Positions 1 through 11,156 of a DNA stretch of 64,000 nucleotides are shown here, one piece after another. The notes beneath the pieces are model-generated. The model made no database searches and was not told where the DNA came from. It saw only the letters and a program-made list of their open reading frames with translations. Source of the DNA: Paraburkholderia phenazinium (GTDB lineage Bacteria > Pseudomonadota > Gammaproteobacteria > Burkholderiales > Burkholderiaceae). The stretch is taken from the NCBI RefSeq assembly GCF_900142845.1, contig NZ_FSRU01000001.1, forward strand, positions 2,666,001 to 2,730,000. Reading direction: 5' to 3'. The position numbers and the translations under genes are program-made. Position 1 is the stretch's first letter, and the number at the start of each line of letters is the position of its first letter.

Positions 1-2229
<2,229 letters not shown>

Positions 2230-2961
2230 CTAAGCTTGCTGGCCGGCCGCCTCGGCCGCTTGACAAGCCTCATGCGCCCGCTGCAAACCGCCGTTCACGT
2301 GCGCATGCATCAGCGCCGCGGCATGCTCGGCATCGCGCGACGCGAGCGCTGTCAGAATGGCGCGATGCTCGGCCAGCGAGCGCTCCATCGCGTCGGCATG
2401 CACAACCAGCGCCGCGCGCCGGAACAAACTCAGTTCACCCACCAGACGCCGGTACGTCTCATACAGCTTGGTATTTCCTGCCGCCGCGACGATGCCGTCG
2501 TGGAACGCCACATTGGCGCGTGCATAGGCATCATGGTCCGCCGTGTCGAGCGCGCTGCGCATCGCGTCGATCTGCTTGCGCAGACCCGCCAGTTGCGCCG
2601 CGTCGATGCTCGCCGCCAGCATCCGGCACGCCGCCTCTTCCAGCACGGCCCGCACGGCGTAAATCTCATCCGCCTCCGCGAGCGACACGACCCGCACGAA
2701 CACGCCGCGGTTCTTTTCGGTCCGCACCAGCCCCGCCTGCTCGAGCGCGCGGAACGCTTCGCGCACCGGACCCCGCGAGACCTGCAGACGCGCGGCCCAG
2801 TCCGCCTCGTTGAGCTTGGCGCCGGGAACCAGCGCGCCTTCAATGATGTTCCGTTCAATCTCGTCGCGCACCAGCGCCGTGAGCGAATGCCGGCGTACGA
2901 CGTCAATCGGATCGGCTGAGGCTGTTTCCATATTTTCAGTCATTTCGACATTTTTTGCCAC
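2230..2961 (-). CDS. phnR: GntR/FadR-type regulator of phosphonate use
   Basis: Winged-helix regulator of the FadR subfamily. The N-terminal GntR DNA-binding domain (about residues 25-90) has the recognition-helix region LQVSRGPVREAFRALEQAGL and wing NRGVFVR. The C-terminal all-helical ligand-binding (FCD) domain has the metal-site pattern of D and H residues (NVAFHDGIV, EHRAILTAL, MHAHV). It matches the Burkholderia-type phosphonate-utilisation regulator by family and position inside the phn operon, between phnV and phnA. The start is uncertain: a GTG at 2961 or in-frame ATGs at 2943 and 2931. An inverted repeat lies just upstream, so autoregulation is plausible. Effector (AEP, phosphonoacetaldehyde or phosphonoacetate) unknown. 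Confidence 0.85.
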   Translation of the reverse strand: MAKNVEMTENMETASADPIDVVRRHSLTALVRDEIERNIIEGALVPGAKLNEADWAARLQVSRGPVREAFRALEQAGLVRTEKNRGVFVRVVSLAEADEIYAVRAVLEEAACRMLAASIDAAQLAGLRKQIDAMRSALDTADHDAYARANVAFHDGIVAAAGNTKLYETYRRLVGELSLFRRAALVVHADAMERSLAEHRAILTALASRDAEHAAALMHAHVNGGLQRAHEACQAAEAAGQQA

Positions 2962-2969
2962 ATCAACAT

Positions 2970-2998
2970 GTGTCGAACAGCAACTTGGCGTTCGACAC
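2970..2998 (-). promoter_or_regulatory. Inverted repeat in phnV-phnR gap
   Basis: Arms GTGTCGAAC and GTTCGACAC are perfect complements separated by 11 bases, directly upstream of the phnR start and inside the operon. A second short repeat (CACAT/ATGTG, 2959-2972) overlaps it. No T-run follows, so it is not a canonical terminator. It may be an internal operator for PhnR or an RNA-processing hairpin that sets different expression of the transporter and catabolic halves (inference). Confidence 0.4.
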
Positions 2999-3021
2999 CG
3001 GAAGTCAGGGCAAGCGGCCGG

Positions 3022-3885
3022 TCAGTCGGTTCGGCGGCGCGGGACCCGCGCGGCGATCAGCAGCAGCGCAGCGAGTGAGACAAGCAGCAGGATCAGCGAG
3101 AGCGCGGAGGCCGGCAGGTAGTATCCGCGCTCGACCTGGCCGACCACGACGATCGGCACCGTCGCGAAGCCTGGCGGATAAACAGTCAGCGTCGCACCCA
3201 GTTCGCCGAGCGAAAGCGCGAAGCCAAGCGCGAGACTCGCGCGGATGGCCGGCACCAGTTGCGGCAGCACGACACGCCGCAGCACCATCGCCGGCGGCGC
3301 GCCGAGACTCGCGGCGGCCTCGCGCAGAATGGTCAGCTCCGGGCGCAACGCGGCGGCCGCGCAGCGGTAGCAGAACGGCAACACCAGGGCGAGCTGCACG
3401 AACACGACAATCGCCGCCGAACTCGACAGGTCGAGTGGGCGCTTGTGATACGCAATCAGCACGGCGAGCCCAAGCACCACGCTCGGCACGCCGTTGGGCA
3501 TCATCGCGATCGTATCGACGAGCGCGCCCAGCCCGCGGCGGTCGCGTCCTTCGAGCGCCAGCGCCAGCCAAAGTCCGAGGATCGTGCCCAGTACCGCCAC
3601 GCCGAAGCCGATCTCGAGGCTCGTGCTGAGCGCATCGAAATCGCTCGAACCGAGCCGCTCGAACCAGCGCATGCTGAAACCGTCGGGCAGCATCGTGCCC
3701 GACCAATGGGCGGCTACGCTCGACAGCGCCACCACCACCACCGGCAACACGAACAGCCAGAAGCACAGCAAGGCGGCGAACGCCATGAACACGCCGCCGG
3801 CGACGCGCGTCAGCAGACTGCGCTGCACCGGCCGCGCACGCTTGTGCATGACCGGCAAAACAGTGGGATCCAGTTCGACGGCCAT
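3022..3885 (-). CDS. phnV: AEP ABC transporter permease PhnV
   Basis: Inner-membrane permease, 287 residues, of the MetI/CysW binding-protein-dependent type. A membrane helix near residue 30-60 is followed by the permease core, with the EAA loop around REAAASLGAPPAMVLRRVVLP, then further helices. It partners with PhnU to form the channel for 2-aminoethylphosphonate. The ATG overlaps the phnU stop in a TAATG junction, so translation is coupled. The C-terminal end is basic (RVPRRR). Assignment to AEP rather than other phosphonates, or a spermidine/putrescine-like substrate, rests on the surrounding phnS, phnT, phnW, phnA and phnY. Confidence 0.87.
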   Translation of the reverse strand: MAVELDPTVLPVMHKRARPVQRSLLTRVAGGVFMAFAALLCFWLFVLPVVVVALSSVAAHWSGTMLPDGFSMRWFERLGSSDFDALSTSLEIGFGVAVLGTILGLWLALALEGRDRRGLGALVDTIAMMPNGVPSVVLGLAVLIAYHKRPLDLSSSAAIVVFVQLALVLPFCYRCAAAALRPELTILREAAASLGAPPAMVLRRVVLPQLVPAIRASLALGFALSLGELGATLTVYPPGFATVPIVVVGQVERGYYLPASALSLILLLVSLAALLLIAARVPRRRTD

Positions 3886-4811
3886 TACCGTGCTCCTCTA
3901 ACCTTGCGTCGGTTGACCTGGCGGTACAACGCATACAGCGACAAAGACATCATCAGCATCACGACCGCACCGGCGGCGGCGGTCGGCAGATCCAGATCGA
4001 CGGTCGCCGAACTGTAGATGGCCACCGGCAGCGTGATCAGATGCGCGCTGCCGAGCACCAGCAGAATGCCGAACTCGTTCAGGGTCAGCAGGAAGCAGAG
4101 AATCGTCCCGGCTGCAATGCCCGGCCACGCCAGCGGCAGGATCACCTTGAACGCCACCATCAGGCCGTTCGCACCGAGACTGCGGGCGGCTTCGATCAGG
4201 CGCATGTCGAGCGTCGCGAACGAAGCGAGTGTGGGACGCACGACGAACGGCGCGTAGAACACCACTTCCGCGAGAATTACGCCGCCCACGCCGAACAGGA
4301 AGTCGAGCGGCGGCGCCTGCAGATGGAACAGCCGCTGCAAGCCGATACTGACCGAGCCTTGCGAGCCGTACAGAAAGATCAGCGTGAAGGCCACGAGAAA
4401 CGAGGGAAACGCGACGAACAGTTCGAGGAAACGCGTCACGAGCCGCGCGCCGGGAAATGGCTTGAAGAACAGCAGCGAGGCCAGCGCCACACCGAGCAGC
4501 GAAGCCAGACCCGCACTCGCGAACAGGATCCACAACGTCGTGCCGACCACGCCGCGCGTTTCGGGATTGCCGAAGAAGTTGCCGTAAGCCTGGAAACCGA
4601 ATCCGCCGTGCGGGCCGGTCAGGCTCAGCAACACGAGCCGCACCAGCGGATAGATCACCAGCGGCCCCAGCACCACCACGGCGAGGAACAGCAAATGCCA
4701 TTGAGCCGCGCGTTCGCGGCGGCGCACCGCGGCCGCGTGCGATGCGAAGGTGGCGGCGCGCCGCGCGTCGCCGAGCGCGTCCGGGCTATCAGGGGTTGAT
4801 AAGGACGACAT
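3885..4811 (-). CDS. phnU: AEP ABC transporter permease PhnU
   Basis: Second permease of the AEP importer, 308 residues. The N-terminal cytoplasmic segment is rich in Ala and Arg, then comes a first membrane helix (LFLAVVVLGPLVIYPLVRLV). Five further helices follow, with an EAA-type coupling loop (IEAARSLGANGLMVAFKVILP) that docks on the ATPase PhnT. The start overlaps the end of phnT by 23 bases and the stop overlaps the phnV start, typical of one polycistronic message with coupled translation. PhnU and PhnV are separate proteins here, unlike related systems where one fused permease is used. Confidence 0.87.
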   Translation of the reverse strand: MSSLSTPDSPDALGDARRAATFASHAAAVRRRERAAQWHLLFLAVVVLGPLVIYPLVRLVLLSLTGPHGGFGFQAYGNFFGNPETRGVVGTTLWILFASAGLASLLGVALASLLFFKPFPGARLVTRFLELFVAFPSFLVAFTLIFLYGSQGSVSIGLQRLFHLQAPPLDFLFGVGGVILAEVVFYAPFVVRPTLASFATLDMRLIEAARSLGANGLMVAFKVILPLAWPGIAAGTILCFLLTLNEFGILLVLGSAHLITLPVAIYSSATVDLDLPTAAAGAVVMLMMSLSLYALYRQVNRRKVRGAR

Positions 4812-5895
4812 CGTCTGCCTCGTAACGCAGGGAGATACGCGCGCCCTTTTCGGGCGACATGCCGTGGCCGCGCTGCATGGTGACGAGCACGGGTTCGTTA
4901 GGCATTGCGTCGAGGACGACGGATACCGACAGCACCGCGCCGTACCATTCGACCGAAGTGATCAAGCCGTGCAGATGTCCTTCGCCGAGCGGAACGATCC
5001 GCAGCGCCTCGGGACGCAGGCAGGCCACCCGCTCGCGCTCGTTGTAGCGCGAATCGCCCATCGAAAACGCAACGTGCGGCGGCAGCAGATTGGCCGCGCC
5101 GAGATAACGCGCGACGAAGCCGTCGTTCGGCTGGTCGTACAGTTGCTGCGGCGTGCCGAGTTGCGCGATATGGCCTTCGCGCATCAGCAGCGTGCGGTCG
5201 GACAGCACCAGCGCGTCGTCCTGATCGTGCGTCACGCAGACGATGGTCAGATTCGGCAGGCGCTCATGCAGCGCCTTCAGTTCGGAGCGCACCGAGGCGC
5301 GCAGATTGGCATCGAGTGCGGAAAGGGGTTCGTCGAGCAGCAGCACATCCGGCTCGATCACGAGCGCACGAGCGAGCGCCACGCGCTGCTGCATGCCACC
5401 CGAAAGTTGCGCCGGCATCACATGACCGGCATCGCCCAGTTGCACGAGCTTGAGCGCTTCCGCGACGCGCCGGGCAATATCCTTGGACGACTCGCGACGC
5501 GCGCGTAAGCCGAATGCCACGTTATCGAACACTGAGAGATGCGGAAACAGCGCGTAGCTCTGGAACAGCAGACCGAGATTGCGCTTGTGCGGCGGCACGT
5601 GTGTGAGGTCGTGACCGGCCACCGTCAAGGTGCCGGCCAGTCCGTCCGCCTCGATGAATCCGGCGATGAAACGCAACAGCGTCGTCTTGCCACAACCGCT
5701 GCGGCCGAGCACCGTCAGCAATTCGCCGCGCTCGATGTTCAGCGACAGGTCGTCGAGCACCGTGCGCGTGCCGAAGCGCACGGTCAGATGCTCGATCTGC
5801 ACGCCGCCGGGCGTGCCCGGTTGCGCCGCAGCGAGCGCCTCCGGTGAGGCGCCGAGCGCGCCAGGGGCAAGAGTGGCGGTATTCACCGGATTCAT
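4789..5895 (-). CDS. phnT: AEP ABC transporter ATPase PhnT
   Basis: ABC ATPase of the importer (about 368 residues). Walker A is GRSGCGKTTLLR, the Q-loop [12 protein letters not shown], the signature LSGGMQQRVALARAL, Walker B VLLLDEPLSALD and the H-loop VTHDQDDAL. The C-terminal part is a TOBE-type regulatory domain (REGHIAQLGTPQQLYDQP onward). The start is debatable: GGAGG directly abuts the ATG at 5895, while an in-frame GTG at 5886 sits about 9 bases from the same site, a better spacing. It follows phnS and overlaps phnU by 23 bases. Located on the cytoplasmic face of the inner membrane, driving uptake by PhnU/PhnV. Confidence 0.89.
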   Translation of the reverse strand: MNPVNTATLAPGALGASPEALAAAQPGTPGGVQIEHLTVRFGTRTVLDDLSLNIERGELLTVLGRSGCGKTTLLRFIAGFIEADGLAGTLTVAGHDLTHVPPHKRNLGLLFQSYALFPHLSVFDNVAFGLRARRESSKDIARRVAEALKLVQLGDAGHVMPAQLSGGMQQRVALARALVIEPDVLLLDEPLSALDANLRASVRSELKALHERLPNLTIVCVTHDQDDALVLSDRTLLMREGHIAQLGTPQQLYDQPNDGFVARYLGAANLLPPHVAFSMGDSRYNERERVACLRPEALRIVPLGEGHLHGLITSVEWYGAVLSVSVVLDAMPNEPVLVTMQRGHGMSPEKGARISLRYEADDVVLINP

Positions 5896-6042
5896 CCTCC
5901 AACTAAGGTATTGCGGGTAAAGGCCCCGGCCGCCCAGCCAGTCGAATAGTCGGATAGTTAGCCGTGCATCCAGCCAACTATCCGGCAACCACGTGGCAAC
6001 TGCATGGCAACGGCGGCCGAGGCGTGCTGCGAGACCTGCTGC

Positions 6043-7137
6043 TTACTGCGCCGGCTTGACGACTTCGACCTGCTTGCCGGAGTCACCGATCACGTCGTTC
6101 TTCCAACGCGCGGTCCAGTCGGCCTTCTTCGCCATCACCTGGGTCCAGTCCACCGGAATCAGCTTCACGCCGGCGATGGCCTGCTTCACCGCTTCACCGT
6201 TCTTGCCGGCGAGCGGCACGTCGGTGCGGCCCGGGATACCGAAGATGTCCGGCACCTTGGCCTGCACTTCCTTCGACATCAGGTAGTCGATCAGCTTCTT
6301 GCCTTCAGCCTGGTTCGGGCCGTTCTTGATCAGGCCGATCGCGTACGGCAACTGGAAGGTCGTCGGCTTGCCGCCGGGCGCTGCGGCGAGGAAGATAGGC
6401 TTGAGCGACAGGCCGCCATTGGCTGCGTCGTCCAGGTCCATCTGCAGGTCGCCGTTGGCGAGCGAGATTTCGTTGCGCGAAAGCAGCACGTCGAGGTAGC
6501 CCGTGCCCTTGGTGTGGAACTTGGCGCTTTGCTCCAGCTTCTTCAGATAGTCGAACGCCTTGTCTTCACCCATCAGCGAGGTCGTGAGGATGATCACGGC
6601 CATGCCGTCGCCGGCGGTCGCCGGGTTCGAGTAAGCAATCTTGCCGGTGTAATCCGGATGCAGCAGATCGGCAAACGTCTTCGGCTGGGTCTTCACGACG
6701 TCCGGGTTGATCGCGAACGAGAAGTAGTTGTTCACGAACGTCGCCCACGTCCCGTTCGACGCCTTGGCGATCGCCGGCACGTTCTTGTAGTTGGCGCTCT
6801 GGTAAGCCTGCAGCAGGCCGGACTGATCGGCTTGCTGGATGAACGGCGGCAGCGTGACGAGAACGTCGGCCTTCGGCTGGTCCTTTTCGATCGTCGCGCG
6901 GTTCACCACTTCACCGCTGCCTGCCGTCACGATGTTGACCTTGACGCCTTCCTGCTTTTCAAAACCCGGCAGCACATCCTTGTAGAGATTTTCGAGGCCG
7001 TCGGCCGTGTACAGCACCACCGCGTCGGCGGCCTGGGCCGGCAGCGCCGTGCCTCCAAATGCAGCAGCCACCACGAGTGCCGGCAAAGTTTTGCGGACGA
7101 TGTTGGCAGTCGCGCGAAGGTGATTCGTCTTTTTCAT
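6043..7137 (-). CDS. phnS: AEP ABC transporter substrate-binding protein PhnS
   Basis: Periplasmic binding protein of 364 residues and first gene of the minus-strand phn operon. A Sec signal peptide (MKKTNHLRATANIVRKTL, hydrophobic core, cleavage near ALPAQAA) is followed by a type-2 periplasmic binding fold of the iron(III)/phosphonate class (VVLYTADGLENLYKDVLPGF, then the GDGMAVIILTTS hinge region). The start was chosen at 7137 because GGAGAG lies at good spacing and the signal peptide begins there; longer in-frame extensions are not supported. It delivers AEP to PhnU/PhnV. High expression is expected from a promoter in the phnS-phnW gap. Confidence 0.9.
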   Translation of the reverse strand: MKKTNHLRATANIVRKTLPALVVAAAFGGTALPAQAADAVVLYTADGLENLYKDVLPGFEKQEGVKVNIVTAGSGEVVNRATIEKDQPKADVLVTLPPFIQQADQSGLLQAYQSANYKNVPAIAKASNGTWATFVNNYFSFAINPDVVKTQPKTFADLLHPDYTGKIAYSNPATAGDGMAVIILTTSLMGEDKAFDYLKKLEQSAKFHTKGTGYLDVLLSRNEISLANGDLQMDLDDAANGGLSLKPIFLAAAPGGKPTTFQLPYAIGLIKNGPNQAEGKKLIDYLMSKEVQAKVPDIFGIPGRTDVPLAGKNGEAVKQAIAGVKLIPVDWTQVMAKKADWTARWKNDVIGDSGKQVEVVKPAQ

Positions 7138-7482
7138 GTCGCTCTCTCCGAAAGGCAATAAACCAGACGGTCGGGAAAACCCGATACCTGTTGTGATTTG
7201 ACGGCGGTAGCGCCGCGCCGCTTGCGTATGCCCACAGCCGATTGCCAGGATAGTGCGATTGCAGATTGCTGACAACCTTGCTGCTTCTTTTCCAGCCAGA
7301 CTTACAGCCAACCTCGCACTTTGGCGCTGCCTGCCTTGCCTGAACGGGCACCGCAAGGATTGCAGGTTTCCGTGACAGCGCCGTGACCATTCTGTCTATT
7401 TCCAACAAATGACACAATTCGCCAATAATATGCAAATCGGAATGTGGTCAAAAAAGTTTATTCATCTGACGACGGAGGCTTT
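7138..7482. promoter_or_regulatory. Divergent phnS/phnW control region
   Basis: 345 bases without a gene between the divergent phnS operon and phnW. It must hold promoters for both directions. A perfect inverted repeat TCGGGAAAACCCGA lies at 7171-7184, close to phnS, and is a candidate operator or leader hairpin. The phnW side (about 7385-7450) is A/T-rich. GGAGG at 7474-7478 serves phnW. I cannot identify a PHO-box with confidence, and the phnR-proximal repeat sequence does not recur here. Confidence 0.5.
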
Positions 7483-8595
7483 GTGATTACTGGAAACGAC
7501 CCGATCCTGCTCACCCCGGGGCCGCTGACAACCTCGCCCGCCACGCGCCAGGCCATGCTGCGCGACTGGGGTTCGTGGGATGCCGCCTTCAACCGGATGA
7601 CCCAGACTGTGTGCGCCGACCTCGTCGAGATCGTACACGGCGAAAACGACTACGTTTGTGTGCCGTTGCAGGGCAGCGGCACCTTTGCCGTCGAAGCGGC
7701 CATCGGCACGCTGGTGCCGCGCCAGGGCTGCGTGCTGGTGCCCAACAACGGCGCGTACTGCGCGCGCCTGATCCGCATCCTGCAGCGGCTCGGCATTGCG
7801 TATGTGGAACTGCCGCTGCGCGAGGACGAGCCGGTCAGCGCAGCGGCGATCGAGGACGCCTTCAACCGCGACTCGCGCATTACCCATGTGGCTCAGGTGC
7901 ACCTGGAGACGAGCGCCGGCCTGCTCAATCCGCTCGACGATATCGCCGCACTGTGTCAGCGGCACGGCAAGAGCCTGATTGTGGACGCCATGAGTTCGTT
8001 CGGCGCCCTGCCCATCGATCTGCGCAAGGGCGGCATCGACGCGCTGGTGTCGGCCAGCGGCAAATGTCTGGAGGGTGTGCCGGGCATGGGGTTCGTGATT
8101 GTGCGCCGCAGCGTGCTGGACGCCGCCGCGGGCCGTTCGCCTTCGCTCGCGCTCGACCTGCAGGATCAATACGCGTACATGCAGAAGACCACGCAATGGC
8201 GCTTCACGCCGCCCACGCACGTGCTTGCCGCGCTGCGCTGCGCACTCGACCAGTTCATCGCGCAAGGCGGCCAGCCCGCCCGCGGCGCGCGCTACATGCG
8301 CAACTGCGCGGCCTTGATCGAGGGCATGACGGCGCTCGGCTTCGAGCCGTTCCTGAAACCGGCGGTGCAGGCGCCGGTGATCGTGACCTTCCATGCACCG
8401 CGCGATCCGGCGTGGAATTTTGCGGATTTCTACACCGCTGTGCGCGAGGCCGGTTATGTGCTGTATCCGGGCAAGCTGACCCAGGTGGAGACGTTCCGGG
8501 TGGGCTGTATCGGTGCGATCGACGCTAACGAACTGCACAACGCAGTCGCCGCGATCGGCCGCACACTGGCCTGTCTCGGGCTGAGCGTCAAATGA
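7483..8595 (+). CDS. phnW: 2-aminoethylphosphonate-pyruvate transaminase
   Basis: PLP-dependent class-V-type aminotransferase, about 370 residues, transferring the amino group of AEP to pyruvate to give phosphonoacetaldehyde and alanine. The N terminus [18 protein letters not shown] is diagnostic of PhnW. The PLP region has [14 protein letters not shown], and the Schiff-base Lys lies in [16 protein letters not shown] start at 7483 with GGAGG four bases upstream fits family N termini better than the upstream in-frame GTG at 7444. It is divergent from phnS and faces the deoR-type gene. Its product feeds PhnY and PhnA encoded on the other strand. Confidence 0.93.
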   Translation: MITGNDPILLTPGPLTTSPATRQAMLRDWGSWDAAFNRMTQTVCADLVEIVHGENDYVCVPLQGSGTFAVEAAIGTLVPRQGCVLVPNNGAYCARLIRILQRLGIAYVELPLREDEPVSAAAIEDAFNRDSRITHVAQVHLETSAGLLNPLDDIAALCQRHGKSLIVDAMSSFGALPIDLRKGGIDALVSASGKCLEGVPGMGFVIVRRSVLDAAAGRSPSLALDLQDQYAYMQKTTQWRFTPPTHVLAALRCALDQFIAQGGQPARGARYMRNCAALIEGMTALGFEPFLKPAVQAPVIVTFHAPRDPAWNFADFYTAVREAGYVLYPGKLTQVETFRVGCIGAIDANELHNAVAAIGRTLACLGLSVK

Positions 8596-8624
8596 GACCG
8601 TCGCGGGTCCGGTCACTGACCTGA

Positions 8625-9380
8625 TCAGGCGATCAGCAGTTCCGGCCCGCGCGCGGCGATGGCCTTGGCGAGCGTGCGGTCCGGCGCCAGCTCGGTCACG
8701 AGATAGCGCGCGCTTTCGAAGCCGTTGATGCGCACCGGCGTGACCCGCCCGAACTTTGAATTGTCCGCCACGACCACCACCAGATTCGCAGCCGAGATCA
8801 TCCGGCTGCGCACTTCGGCGACCATGCGCGTGTAGTCGGTCAGCCAGGCATCTGGCGTAATGCCGCCCGCGCCGACGAAGGCAAAATCCGCGTGGTACTG
8901 CGTCAATTGCTGCACCGTGTCGAGGCCGAAGGTGGCGTCCTCGTTCTCCGAGAGCTCGCCGCCCAGCAACGTCACGCGATTCTCGTTACGCCGGCCGAGC
9001 AGCAAGGCGATGCGCCAGTCATTGGTATACACCGTGAGCCGGTGCCGCCCGGTCAGTGCGCGCGCCACGGCCTGCGTGGTGCTGCCCGAGTCGATGATGA
9101 GCGAGGCGCCGTCCGGTACCAGTTCGGCCGCGCGTTCGCCGATAGCCCGCTTGGCGCTGGCGTTGGCCGCCTCGCGGACATCCAGATCGGGCTCGCGGCG
9201 ATCGCCCGACAATGCGCCGCCGTGCGTCGTCACGATCAGGCCGCGACTGGCCAGGGTATTCAGATCGCGCCGGATGGTTTCGCGCGAGACGTTCAGTTCG
9301 CGTACCAGCTCGGCTACCGACAGCGCGCCGTTCCGAGTGACTTGCGCGAGAATGTATTGATGACGTTGTTCAGCAAGCAT
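8625..9380 (-). CDS. DeoR-family transcriptional regulator
   Basis: 251-residue DeoR-type repressor. The N-terminal helix-turn-helix (residues about 5-57) has the signature LSVAELVRELNVSRETIRRDL and ends THGGAL. The C-terminal sugar-phosphate-isomerase-like sensor domain has IIDSGSTTQAVARAL and the GGELSENEDATFG region. It is convergent with phnW (30-base gap) and divergent from the following gene. Such regulators commonly sit near phosphonate or sugar-phosphate genes. A role in phn control beside PhnR is possible but not shown by the sequence; it could regulate an unlinked sugar pathway. Confidence 0.82.
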   Translation of the reverse strand: MLAEQRHQYILAQVTRNGALSVAELVRELNVSRETIRRDLNTLASRGLIVTTHGGALSGDRREPDLDVREAANASAKRAIGERAAELVPDGASLIIDSGSTTQAVARALTGRHRLTVYTNDWRIALLLGRRNENRVTLLGGELSENEDATFGLDTVQQLTQYHADFAFVGAGGITPDAWLTDYTRMVAEVRSRMISAANLVVVVADNSKFGRVTPVRINGFESARYLVTELAPDRTLAKAIAARGPELLIA

Positions 9381-9534
9381 CGATAGACGGCCGGCGAGCG
9401 GCGCACTTAGGTTCAGGAGTGCGCCGTATTGTAGTACGCGGCGCGTGCGGATGCTCCTGTTGCCACGCTTCCCTGCTAACCTGACGGCTCAGGCAGCGTG
9501 TTGTCCGATGCGCGCCGCGTCACCCGGTCTGCCC

Positions 9535-11091
9535 ATGCCACCTCTGTTTCGCCGATTACTGCTGCTCTTCCATGCGCTGCGCTTCGGCGCGCGTCTCTTC
9601 TGGCTCGCGGCCCCGCGCGAGCACAAGCTGCACTGGATGATCACGCTCGTGAAGCGTGTGCATGCCACCGAAGGCGGCCGCAACAGCCTGCACAGCATGC
9701 TGCCCGCGCTGGGACCGCTCGCCACCACCTTTATCCAGACCCTGGCGACGCGCCCGGAACTCGCCACCGGCACCCTGCATGACGCCTTCGATGCGATCGG
9801 CCGGCTGGAAACGCCGCTGCCGCCGGAGCAGGTCGAGGCGGCGCTGGCGAGCGCGCTCGGGCGTCCGTTGACAGGGCTCTTCGCGCAGATCGACCGGGTC
9901 CCCGCGCGCAGCGGCTTCGCCGAGCAGACTCATCTCGCCCGCCTCGCCGTGCCGGTAAACGGCCACCGCGACATTGCGATCAAATTCGTCCGCGCGGCGC
10001 AGGTCCAGCAGATCGGCGACGAACTGGCGTTGCTGCGCTGGGTGGCCCGCTGGCTGGAAAAATTCTCCGGCAGCGCGCGCCGCCTGCAAGTCCGCGCGCT
10101 TGCCCAGTCCTTCACCGACGACGTGCTGCGGCGCTTCGACCTGCGCGCCGAAGCGGCCAATCTGAGCCAGACCGGCCATCACTTCGACGGCGACAAACGG
10201 CTTGCCGTGCCGGACGTGATCTGGGAGTTGTGCGGCACGCATACGCTCGCGGTGCAGCACATCGAGACGCTGGCCGCCACGGATCTCCCCGGCTTGCTCG
10301 AGCATCGCGTCAAGCTCGCGCCGCTGGCTACGCACCTCGTCGAGGTGGTCACCGAGCAGGCCTTCCAGCACGGCTTCTTTCACGCCACGTTCGACGCCGG
10401 GCATGTGCGCGTGAGCATCGAACCCGACACGCTCGGCCGTATCGTGCTGGCCGAATTTGCGGCGATGTCGAGCCTCTCCTCGCACGAACGCGAATTCTTC
10501 GTGCATGGCGCCACCGCCTTGTTCGACCAGGACTACGCGCGCCTCGCCGACCTGCATCGCGACGCCGGCCACGTCGATGCGTCGACCCGCACCGAAGTGC
10601 TGGAGGCCGAGCTGCGCCGGCGCAGCGAAGCGCATTTCGCGGCCGAGCCCGCGGACCGCACGGCCGGCGCGCTGTTTCATCATCTGCTGCACGCGGTGCA
10701 GCCGTTCGAAGGCGCCGTTTCGCCACGGCTCGCGACCGCCCAGCGCTCGTTCGAACAGGCGGAGATGCTGGCGCGCGCCCTGCATCCGGGCGTCGATACC
10801 TGGAACGTCGCGCGCTCCGTGCTGGCCGGCATCGCGCAGCGCGACGTCGACCATCGCGGCTGGATCAAGCGCATCGGCCAGGAGTTGCCGCATCTCGCGC
10901 ATATGCTGCCACGCGTGCCGCAACTCGCGGTGCGCTACCTGCAGCGCCAGCATGACGCGGGAGGCGCGCGGCAGCATGCGCATCTGATGCGCGAGCTCGG
11001 TGTCGAATATCGGCGCACGCGGATCCTGCTGTGGGCGTGTGCCGTGTGCGGCGGCCTGCTCGGCGCGGGGGCGGTGCTGTTGGCACGGTGA
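9535..11091 (+). CDS. Degenerate UbiB/ABC1-like protein, probable pseudokinase
   Basis: About 518 residues from the ATG at 9535, which resembles UbiB N termini (FRRLLLLFHALRFGARL); in-frame starts extend back to 9445. The ABC1 atypical-kinase outline is visible: a Lys in AIKFVRA, the FDLRAEAANLSQTG segment equivalent to the UbiB REAAN motif, and HGFFHATFDAGHV where active members have HADxHPGN. The DFG position reads AEF. The loss of the Asp/Asn and DFG residues suggests no phosphotransfer. A C-terminal extension ends in a hydrophobic membrane segment (LLWACAVCGGLLGAGAVLLA), also a UbiB feature. Role unknown; possibly ubiquinone-related or membrane-lipid-related. Stands alone and divergent from the deoR-type gene. 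Confidence 0.65.
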   Translation: MPPLFRRLLLLFHALRFGARLFWLAAPREHKLHWMITLVKRVHATEGGRNSLHSMLPALGPLATTFIQTLATRPELATGTLHDAFDAIGRLETPLPPEQVEAALASALGRPLTGLFAQIDRVPARSGFAEQTHLARLAVPVNGHRDIAIKFVRAAQVQQIGDELALLRWVARWLEKFSGSARRLQVRALAQSFTDDVLRRFDLRAEAANLSQTGHHFDGDKRLAVPDVIWELCGTHTLAVQHIETLAATDLPGLLEHRVKLAPLATHLVEVVTEQAFQHGFFHATFDAGHVRVSIEPDTLGRIVLAEFAAMSSLSSHEREFFVHGATALFDQDYARLADLHRDAGHVDASTRTEVLEAELRRRSEAHFAAEPADRTAGALFHHLLHAVQPFEGAVSPRLATAQRSFEQAEMLARALHPGVDTWNVARSVLAGIAQRDVDHRGWIKRIGQELPHLAHMLPRVPQLAVRYLQRQHDAGGARQHAHLMRELGVEYRRTRILLWACAVCGGLLGAGAVLLAR

Positions 11092-11156
11092 GGCGGGTTG
11101 ATATTCGACCGAGGTTCGACTAAGCGCTCCGGCAGGCTTTGCCGCGCCCGCCCCTG

